Below, in pieces: positions 1 through 4,216 of a stretch of 5,028 nucleotides of DNA. The notes beneath the pieces were generated by a model. The model made no database searches and was not told where the DNA came from. It was given only the letters and a program-made list of their open reading frames with translations. Origin of the DNA: Methanobacteriota archaeon. GTDB lineage: Archaea; Halobacteriota; Methanocellia; Methanocellales; Methanocellaceae. The stretch's first letter is position 1. Each line of letters starts with the position of its first letter. The position numbers and the translations under genes are program-made. The stretch lies in contig JAEZKS010000107.1 in the NCBI GenBank assembly GCA_023436075.1, positions 1-5,028 on the forward strand, written 5' to 3'.

Positions 1-542
1 GACGAAAAAAGATCGGAAAGGCCAGCCCGGGTCATGATCGAGATGGCGGCAGACTCTGGCGTCCGCAGGCTGTCGTCTTCCCCGTGGTATTCCATGACCG
101 AGAAGCCTTCGGCTCCGATCACCAGCATGCCGAAGCCGGTGCGGCAGGACGTCAGGAAGCGCCCGTTGTCAAGTCCGTGGTCCATATCCACCGAGGAAAA
201 CGACGGAGAACTGGAGCCGGGGTGCGTGTGGATTTCGAGCACGCTGTTCCGGCGCTCCATGGCACGAGCCAGGACCGCTTCCATGAAGTCGGCTGTCGGC
301 GTGACGCTGACGCTGGAACGGTCGATGAGATCGCCTGTGCCGGGAATATGCAGGTTGCGGACCATACAGACGGCCGATCGTTTCCCGGCGCCTGCCCTGG
401 TGCCGCACAGGGCTATGGCGTAGCCTTCGCATCCTGCTTTTTCCTGAACGGCAAATTCGGCGTTCATGCGAGCAAAATCGCCCACGGGAAAAATGATCTT
501 TAAAGAACGGCCTGGTTTCCGCACCTTCCTGCCCGTAATCAC
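1..542 (-). CDS. JAB/JAMM-domain isopeptidase of a ubiquitin-like system, 3' end outside window
   Basis: This frame is open from a GTG at 542 to the window edge, giving 180 residues without a stop. A JAMM zinc-metalloprotease signature is visible: Glu39 in GCEGYAIALCG, then EIHTHPG (His105, His107) and, after a short loop, SSVD (Ser116, Asp119), matching HxHP...SxxD. Proteins of this fold cleave the bond after the C-terminus of a ubiquitin-like modifier or release it from targets. Residues 128-152 (RFLTSC...GMLVIGAEGFSVMEY) fit the closing strands of the JAB fold. The tail from about 160 resembles the stretch linking JAB to a ThiF/E1 domain in fused proteins, so an E1 may follow outside the window; that is inference. 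It lies 19 bases after the Ubl-E2 stop on the same strand, so the two are probably co-transcribed. The start is uncertain: GTG at 542 sits within AAGGTGAT, GTG at 524 is possible, and ATG at 467 would cut into the first strand. Confidence 0.85.
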   Translation of the reverse strand, partial: MITGRKVRKPGRSLKIIFPVGDFARMNAEFAVQEKAGCEGYAIALCGTRAGAGKRSAVCMVRNLHIPGTGDLIDRSSVSVTPTADFMEAVLARAMERRNSVLEIHTHPGSSSPSFSSVDMDHGLDNGRFLTSCRTGFGMLVIGAEGFSVMEYHGEDDSLRTPESAAISIMTRAGLSDLFS

Positions 543-561
543 CTTGAACTGACGGCCAGGC

Positions 562-1185
562 TCAGGCATCGGCGCGGTCCTCCAGTCTCTCCCCGAGCGG
601 ATTGGCCAGCATCAGGTCGAGCGTGACCAGGAATGTCATGAGGTCGTCCTTCTGCGGGTCCCAGGAGATCTGGCCGGTGCAGAACCACGCCCATTCGCGG
701 TCGAACATGCGACGGGTGAGTGACTCGTAGTAGTTGGGCAGTCGCATGTCTTTGTAAGTAAGCCCCCGTTCCATGTATACCCCAAAGACGCTCGCCGGCG
801 GGATATAAGGGAACCCGGCAGTATTGAAGAGAATGTCTGTTCTTGGGCGATTGTAGCCTTCCGGCAGGCCGAAGCCATGGATGAGTACCCAGCTCAGCCG
901 GTCGTCGACCTCGACGTCGAAAAAAGGGGCGAGGCGTTCAAGCTCGCCGATCAGGCGAACGTCGTCCATCGATCCTTTCGTGAACGACCGCCCCACGACG
1001 AAGGCTTCGCCCTCCCTCACTTCGAGACTGCCGCTGACTACCTTGTTCATTCCGCCGGTCGTCCGTGCGAGCACATGCCCGCGGTCCAGCCCGGCGATGG
1101 TCCTGATCTCCGTCGTGGTCGTCCGCTCCGGGACTGACACCTTGCGGCCTCCGACGGTGATCGTGACCAGCTCCTGTGCTTCCAT
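562..1185 (-). CDS. Fusion of ubiquitin-like (beta-grasp) domain and E2-like conjugating domain (Prok-E2_E type)
   Basis: The product is 207 residues long. Residues 7-70 form a short beta-grasp domain like those of the prokaryotic multiubiquitin family (VTITVGGRKV, then TTTEIRTIAGL, then EGEAFVVGRSF). Residues 75-195 look like an E2/UBC-fold domain of the Prok-E2_E kind: DDRLSWVLIHGFGLP, GYNRPRTDILF, GFPYIPP with the Pro-Pro typical of E2s (129-130), and a C-terminal WFCTGQISWDPQKDDLMTFL. Cys169, followed by Trp175-Asp-Pro and a hydrophobic helix, resembles the catalytic Cys and downstream W-S-P of classical E2s. Its role would be to carry an activated modifier and pass it to a target, with the JAB protein downstream as its peptidase. 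The ATG at 1185 is chosen over a GTG at 1197 because GGAGGTGA ends 8 bases before it and the GTG lies inside that site. No Gly-Gly end is seen on the Ubl, as expected for an embedded domain, so the free modifier may be encoded elsewhere. Family assignment is from motif memory, without a search. Confidence 0.82.
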   Translation of the reverse strand: MEAQELVTITVGGRKVSVPERTTTTEIRTIAGLDRGHVLARTTGGMNKVVSGSLEVREGEAFVVGRSFTKGSMDDVRLIGELERLAPFFDVEVDDRLSWVLIHGFGLPEGYNRPRTDILFNTAGFPYIPPASVFGVYMERGLTYKDMRLPNYYESLTRRMFDREWAWFCTGQISWDPQKDDLMTFLVTLDLMLANPLGERLEDRADA

Positions 1186-1187
1186 AC

Positions 1188-1262
1188 GGTTTGTCACCTC
1201 CGGTATGTCGACCTGTTTTTATCCTGAAACGGCTGAAAGCCCTGATTTTATGATTTATAATA
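1188..1262 (-). promoter_or_regulatory. Likely promoter, leader and ribosome binding site of the Ubl-E2/JAB operon
   Basis: Reading on the minus strand, TTATAAAT at 1260-1253 is a good archaeal TATA box and would place the transcript start near 1231, giving a leader of about 45 bases. The leader holds a small hairpin (GGCT-TTC-AGCC) and ends in GGAGGTGA at 1201-1194, an unusually complete Shine-Dalgarno site 8 bases before the ATG at 1185. Nothing operator-like was recognised here. Confidence 0.55.
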
Positions 1263-1338
1263 ATGTGATGATATAATTAACCCGAATAGTCATTGATCAG
1301 GTTTTGCACGAGCAGGAACGGTATTAGTCTAATAATTA

Positions 1339-1444
1339 GGACACTAAGGTTCAGTAAGTGCACACGAAGGTACACGAAGGGCTTTTTAAAAATATGGCAA
1401 TCGGAAGCCTTTCGGTTAACAGTTCTTCGTGTACCTTTGTGTCC
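1339..1444. repeat. Palindromic repeat copy 1, arms built of about 10-base units
   Basis: The left arm (1339-1380) is a run of four degenerate units of about 10 bases: GGACACTAAG, GTTCAGTAAG, TGCACACGAAG, GTACACGAAG. The right arm (1425-1444) is CTTCGTGTACCTTTGTGTCC, the inverse of two such units. The centre (1381-1424) is AT-rich. The element opens with the same GGACACTAAGGTTCA as the repeat at 2450-2534 and lies in the same orientation. A further shared stretch, CAGGC followed by GTGCAAGAG, lies just beyond the right arm (1472-1489 here, 2544-2558 there), so the related segment is longer than the hairpin. It sits between the trpP terminator and the Ubl-E2 promoter and encodes nothing convincing. 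It may be a non-autonomous, hairpin-forming intergenic repeat; no transposase or target duplication is visible. Confidence 0.75.
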
Positions 1445-1497
1445 CGAAACACAAGCCGTATGCTATTGATACAGGCAGTAGTGCAAGAGGGCCTTGT

Positions 1498-1554
1498 TAA
1501 AAGAAATAAAAAAGGAGGTTGGAGGATGATCTTTATGTATGCCGGCGGTCCGGC
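1498..1554 (-). terminator. Terminator of the TrpP-like gene
   Basis: Directly after the stop codon at 1555 the minus-strand transcript can form a 5-bp GC hairpin (GCCGG, loop ACCG, CCGGC; 1554-1541). About 27 bases later it has a pyrimidine tract ending in a T run (TTTTTTATTTCTTTT, near 1513-1499). T-rich tracts are the usual archaeal terminator; the hairpin may add to it or may be chance. Confidence 0.5.
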
Positions 1555-2298
1555 TTATCTCATCGCCTTCTTTGCCGGGCCGTAGAGCACCTGCGCGATC
1601 ACGAAATTCACGACGGCGCAGCCGATGACTATAGGCAGCAAGCCGAGGACGAATGCGTCGACCGGTGGTGCAGATTTAGCCAGATAGGTAGGAGCCTGTA
1701 CGATGACCAGCGCTGCGACTATGGCGAACGTAAATCCGCTGGCCAGCGTCGCGATCAAAGCTGTGACGCCTGCCTTGTACGTGCGCAGTACATTCGGGAT
1801 GAGGTACAGGCCGATGATCAGGAGCGCCACGAAGGCCAGTCCGGTGATGATCTTCAGCGTCCCGTCCAGATTGTTCCATGCAGCGGGGATCAAGTCCGGC
1901 GCGAGGTCACGCAATACTACGAGCGCTCCGAAGACGACGAGCGCGATGGCACTGATTGCGACCAGCAGGTATCCGATGAGGTTGTCTTTCCTCTCAGTAT
2001 TCTTAGTGAAACGCTCTGCGCCCAGGATGACCCCCAGCGCTACCAGCGCGCCTATCGGCTCGCTGATGAGGTTTGCAGGAGGGAACACCGAATGGCTGAT
2101 CAGCGCGCAAATAATGCCCGCGACTATGCCGATGCCGATGGCCTCGGAAAATTTCGGGAGGATGAGCGCGATGGCAAGTGCGTAGAACGCAATGACGAGG
2201 TTGCTGGTAATGGCGCCAGGTATCACGAGGGATATGTACCGGACGATGGCACCGATGCCGAGCAATACGCCGACAATGACAATGTCTTTCGACTTCAT
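1555..2298 (-). CDS. trpP: TrpP-like membrane protein, probable tryptophan transporter
   Basis: This is a 247-residue, very hydrophobic protein with about eight predicted membrane segments (roughly 5-24, 33-48, 52-70, 80-95, 107-130, 148-167, 176-200, 213-240). The first 95 residues resemble Bacillus TrpP as I remember it: MKSKDIVI start, a proline-containing break near 27, LPKF near 48, and IGIVAGIICAL...FPPANLISEP at 56-81, matching the family's GIVTGIISAL...GQIPNIIDKP. The C-terminal third (about 176-240) matches the TrpP tail. Between them lies an extra stretch of about 70 residues (101-172) with two more membrane helices, whereas TrpP is about 170 residues long. TrpP proteins take up tryptophan and resemble ECF-type substrate-binding components; no ECF ATPase is in the window. 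ATG at 2298 is preferred to GTG at 2307 because GGTG, including that GTG, sits 6 bases upstream as a ribosome binding site. Three TGTACA boxes in the promoter independently support a tryptophan link. The exact substrate remains inferred. Confidence 0.75.
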   Translation of the reverse strand: MKSKDIVIVGVLLGIGAIVRYISLVIPGAITSNLVIAFYALAIALILPKFSEAIGIGIVAGIICALISHSVFPPANLISEPIGALVALGVILGAERFTKNTERKDNLIGYLLVAISAIALVVFGALVVLRDLAPDLIPAAWNNLDGTLKIITGLAFVALLIIGLYLIPNVLRTYKAGVTALIATLASGFTFAIVAALVIVQAPTYLAKSAPPVDAFVLGLLPIVIGCAVVNFVIAQVLYGPAKKAMR

Positions 2299-2321
2299 AG
2301 CAAACACCGATATGATCTATT

Positions 2322-2385
2322 GTTATGTACACTTATGTACATATTTGTTATAGCATGTACATACATGAGTAACTATTTAACCTTT
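2322..2385 (-). promoter_or_regulatory. trpP promoter with three TGTACA (TRP-box-like) operator sites
   Basis: On the minus strand, GGTTAAATAGT gives a TATA box at 2380-2373 and a predicted transcript start near 2351. Three exact TGTACA palindromes lie at 2356-2361, 2336-2341 and 2326-2331. Their spacings are 20 and 10 bases, so all lie on one face of the helix. The first falls between the TATA box and the start site; the other two lie in the leader. The middle box is part of a perfect 10-base palindrome, TATGTACATA (2334-2343). TGTACA is the consensus TRP box bound by TrpY, the tryptophan-sensing repressor described in Methanothermobacter. Placement over and just after the start suits repression when tryptophan is plentiful. 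TGTACA occurs only once more in the window (2487-2492, inside a repeat). Confidence 0.75.
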
Positions 2386-2449
2386 TGCTTTGCAGTCAAA
2401 ATTCGCTCGTTATAGCTGTTTGTGGAAGATTGCTTACATGCTTGTATCA

Positions 2450-2534
2450 GGACACTAAGGTTCACAAAGGATTTTTGAATAAATACTGTACACTAAGCCA
2501 GTTTATTTAAACGGCTTCGTGTACCTTCGTGTCC
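2450..2534. repeat. Palindromic repeat copy 2, related to the one at 1339-1444
   Basis: The left arm (2450-2470) starts GGACACTAAGGTTCA, identical to copy 1 over 15 bases, and goes on with CAAAGG. The right arm (2515-2534) is CTTCGTGTACCTTCGTGTCC, one base different from the copy 1 right arm. The AT-rich centre is not conserved. The conserved GTGCAAGAG lies 15 bases beyond the right arm (2550-2558). With copy 1 it brackets the trpP gene and its promoter in direct orientation. An isolated TGTACA inside it (2487-2492) lies about 190 bases upstream of the trpP start and is probably not an operator. Confidence 0.75.
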
Positions 2535-2931
2535 TATACCGCCCAGGCTGTGCAAGAGATGCTCGAATGAATAAAAATGACGCTCTCCGACGGGCGATAG
2601 CAGAAGAATGCTTAATAATAAATTGCTTACTATATAATGCCAATCGGCTTCGCAGCGTAACATTAATATCTATTCATTGCAAATTAGGGTACAAAACAAA
2701 CCGATCGATATATGACGATTAGGTAGTACAAAAAATATCGGTCGCAATTAATAAATAAAAATTATAAAACGATTATTAAAAATATCCCTGCCTATGGGCA
2801 GTTGCGCAATGAAGCCCTCTCACCAACCCCACAACACCCTGGCCGAGCGCGACCCCCCACATCATTCGTGCGTATCTCTTTTAGTATCTTTCTTGAAACT
2901 TTTTGGACGTTATTCTGTCTCAAGTACTGTA
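2535..2931. other. Intergenic region, mostly AT-rich, no supported gene
   Basis: From about 2575 to 2785 the sequence is strongly AT-rich (for example ACTATATAATG near 2628 and a long A/T stretch at 2735-2785). Short frames exist in it, including 51 codons from an ATG near 2567, but they lack a ribosome binding site, a domain or biased codon use. After 2800 the composition shifts to C-rich (CCAACCCCACAACACCC and CGCGACCCCCCAC), which resembles neither coding sequence nor the repeats nearby. A TATA-like TACTATATAA could start a small RNA, but I see no second element to support that. Confidence 0.5.
2777..2801 (-). terminator. Terminator-like hairpin followed by a T-rich tract
   Basis: Read on the minus strand, CTGCC-CATA-GGCAG (2801-2788) forms a 5-bp stem with a 4-base loop and is followed by GGATATTTTTAATAA. 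This is the form of an intrinsic terminator for a transcript from about 2800-3100 on the minus strand, where no convincing gene was found. It may be a remnant, may end an antisense transcript or a non-coding RNA, or may be chance. Confidence 0.3.
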
Positions 2932-3090
2932 TGCCTGTTTCAGCGTCTCTGTGGTTTCTGCGAGGGTTAACGTCCATCGTACTGCACTACAGGATCGGCG
3001 ATGTTGCCTGTTTCAGGCTTAGCGTCGAGTACCAAAGAATTGTTTTTTCTCTAGATAGCGCAGAGGCGGTGCAGAGCGCGCAGAGACGGT
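2932..3090. repeat. Second intergenic repeat type with CGCAGAG arms
   Basis: The left side (2943-2962, GCGTCTCTGTGGTTTCTGCG) is an imperfect inverse of the right side (3058-3090), which is a run of CGCAGAGGCGG, TGCAGAGCG and CGCAGAGACGG units. Within it the 12-base TGCCTGTTTCAG is directly repeated at 2932-2943 and 3005-3016. It resembles the 1339 and 2450 repeats in plan (short tandem units in opposed arms) but not in sequence. I recall similar CGCAGAGACGCAGAGG strings between genes in varied microbes; this was not checked. It ends 16 bases before the ATG of the small gene at 3107. Confidence 0.5.
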
Positions 3091-3106
3091 TATAAGCGGG
3101 ATATAC

Positions 3107-3433
3107 ATGATTAACATCGGCGCAGTCTCATATAGTAAAATAGCTGACATATCTCATATGCCGCCGAATGAGGAAGAACTGGATTACTATGAGGTCGGCT
3201 TCACGGTTTCCCCTGGCAGCCGGACAGAAACGATCACCCGGATAAAGCCTAATCAGATTTTTCATGGCCCGGCCCAGGAAAACGTAACTTTCAAGGTCCG
3301 GGCTGGCAGCGAGGAAGATGCGGAAGAGGCTGCGTTCAGGGAACTGGCTGATCCGGCGGGCCAGTATGTGAAGAAATACGGGCAGGGCTTCGAGGTCAAG
3401 ACGAGATACGTCTGGCGCCTCATGTACTTATGA
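3107..3433 (+). CDS. Small hypothetical soluble protein
   Basis: This gene encodes 108 residues and I do not recognise its family. The protein is acidic, has no signal peptide or membrane segment, and reads like one alpha/beta domain: strands at EVGFTVSPGS (29-38), TETITRIKP and ENVTFKVRAG (59-68), a helix at SEEDAEEAAFRELADP (69-84), and an aromatic end (FEVKTRYVWRLMYL). Codon choice looks like the other genes here, and no comparable frame overlaps it. The start is open to doubt. ATG at 3107 has only a weak upstream site (GCGGGA) and lies just after a repeat. ATG at 3158 (residue 18) lies about 25 bases after the TATA-like CATATAGTA near 3133 and could begin a leaderless message. The gene stands alone, with gaps on both sides. 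Confidence 0.6.
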   Translation: MINIGAVSYSKIADISHMPPNEEELDYYEVGFTVSPGSRTETITRIKPNQIFHGPAQENVTFKVRAGSEEDAEEAAFRELADPAGQYVKKYGQGFEVKTRYVWRLMYL

Positions 3434-3659
3434 AACGTCTCGATTCGCAGGTCGTTGGAATACTCCGAGATCCTGCTAATCGATATTAGTGATAAATATG
3501 GTTGTTCAGAGTTAATTCGAATTTCTGCAAATTTATATTTATAAATATTACATTGCATGATGACCTGTTGCCGATTAGTCTGAAAAGTTAGCGAGAGCGT
3601 TTAAAGTTAAACCAGGATACTAATATATATTAATAGTTTAATATAAAATTGGTAAATAT
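3434..3659. other. AT-rich intergenic region with small palindromes and likely promoter of the methyltransferase remnant
   Basis: No gene is supported here. Visible structures are a small hairpin CTAAT-CGAT-ATTAG (3476-3489), a perfect 14-base palindrome ATATTTATAAATAT (3535-3548) that contains a TATA-like TTTATAAA, and a 12-base palindrome TAATATATATTA (3621-3632). The last lies about 25 bases before a possible start near 3652, and GGTAA at 3651 is a weak ribosome binding site for the ATG at 3660. In such AT-rich DNA palindromes arise easily by chance. Confidence 0.4.
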
Positions 3660-4093
3660 ATGAACAATAGAAGCGTTTATGAAAACAAACGTGTGATCAG
3701 CGAATATGTACCGCTGCATTTTCTCCATAAACCCGAACTGGCCGTCCTGAATAAATACGAAGACAAAATCCGACGAGGAAAAATGCTTGACATCGGCATC
3801 GGTGCCGGGCGGACGACGCATTATTTCTCTGATGTCGCCGGCGAATACGTTGGCATCGACTACTCTGAGGGAATGATCGAAACCTGCCGGAAAATATTTC
3901 CGGGCAAGCGTTTCGAGGTTTGCGATGTCTGTGGTTTGGGCGGTTTCCGGACTCGCATTTCGACTTCGTGTTGTTCAGCTTCAACGGCCTTGATAGCATC
4001 AGTCACGAAGACCGGCTGAAGGCACTTGAGGAGATCAAGCGAGTAATGAAGCTGATTAACCGGGATTACACACCCCATATGATCAACCGCTAA
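3660..4093 (+). pseudogene. SAM-dependent methyltransferase, frameshifted and C-terminally truncated
   Basis: The first frame has class I methyltransferase features: motif I LDIGIGAGR (43-51), which binds S-adenosylmethionine, and an acidic residue at the end of strand 2 in YVGIDYSEGM (Asp67). After residue 96 (GLGGF) the frame turns to nonsense and stops at 4019. One frame back, the expected sequence resumes from about 3947: PDSHFDFVLFSFNGLD, then SHEDRLKALEEIKRVMK, which are strand 4 and the helix before strand 5. Restoring one C in TTTCCGGAC (near 3947) would join them as GGFPDSHFDF. The second break comes after KRVMK. The usual PGG turn and the C-terminal 60-100 residues are absent, and the frame ends with LINRDYTPHMINR at 4093. 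This short tail could be what remains after an internal deletion. Rejoined, the protein has about 144 residues against 200-260 in the family. The substrate cannot be told. A sequencing error could explain the frameshift but not the missing end. Confidence 0.78.
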
Positions 4094-4120
4094 GTCGCCA
4101 GAACCCGTTTGTCACAATTC

Positions 4121-4207
4121 TTAAATAGTAAGAAATGACTATTGCTATGCTATAGCATGTCAATCGCCATGTTATAGCATAGCAATGATTACAATAATTA
4201 TAGGTGG
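4121..4207 (+). promoter_or_regulatory. Promoter of the LctP-family gene with a long inverted-repeat operator
   Basis: TTAAATAG at 4121-4128 is a TATA box, predicting a transcript start near 4150. An inverted repeat covers that point: arms 4141-4159 and 4168-4186 match at 18 of 19 positions around an 8-base spacer. Each arm is itself palindromic about ATGCTATAGCAT (left, perfect) or ATGTTATAGCAT (right, one mismatch), so the site could hold two dimers of a DNA-binding protein. Its place at the start site suits a repressor. Transcribed RNA could also fold there, but only if the message starts at the very beginning of the left arm. AGGTGG at 4202-4207 is the ribosome binding site for the ATG at 4217. 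Confidence 0.7.
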
Positions 4208-4216
4208 TATATCTTC

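Noticed and set aside
34..503. Overlapping plus-strand frames opposite the JAB gene
   Set aside because: No domain, no promoter or ribosome binding site; the minus-strand frame carries a complete-looking JAMM motif.
877..1276. Plus-strand frames opposite the Ubl-E2 gene
   Set aside because: Low-complexity Ser/Arg-rich products without family features. They are shadows of the minus-strand gene.
1339..1444. Possible CRISPR array, because of short repeated units
   Set aside because: Units of about 10 bases are contiguous with no unique spacers and are opposed as a palindrome, which is not CRISPR organisation.
1526..1585. Plus-strand micro-ORF of 19 codons with a strong GGAGG-type site just upstream
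   Set aside because: The purine-rich stretch is the reverse of the pyrimidine tract in the trpP terminator, and the codons overlap the trpP 3' end antisense. No plus-strand promoter is seen, so the match is probably chance.
1519..2415. Long plus-strand open frame of 298 codons opposite trpP
   Set aside because: Its product is an improbable run of Asp, Arg, Gln and Glu with no domain, as expected from the reverse of a hydrophobic membrane protein gene. The minus-strand TrpP-like frame, with its promoter and terminator, explains the region.
2487..2492. Fourth TGTACA as an additional TRP box
   Set aside because: It lies inside a repeat, well upstream of the trpP TATA box and out of the promoter cluster; one such site is expected by chance in a window this size.
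2519..2722. Plus-strand frame of 67 codons, or 51 from an internal ATG
   Set aside because: It begins inside the repeat at 2450-2534, lacks a ribosome binding site and runs through AT-rich DNA with no recognisable domain.
2802..3095. Plus-strand frame of 97 codons and an opposing 61-codon frame
   Set aside because: Both cross or abut the CGCAGAG repeat, and their composition follows base skew rather than codon use of the real genes.
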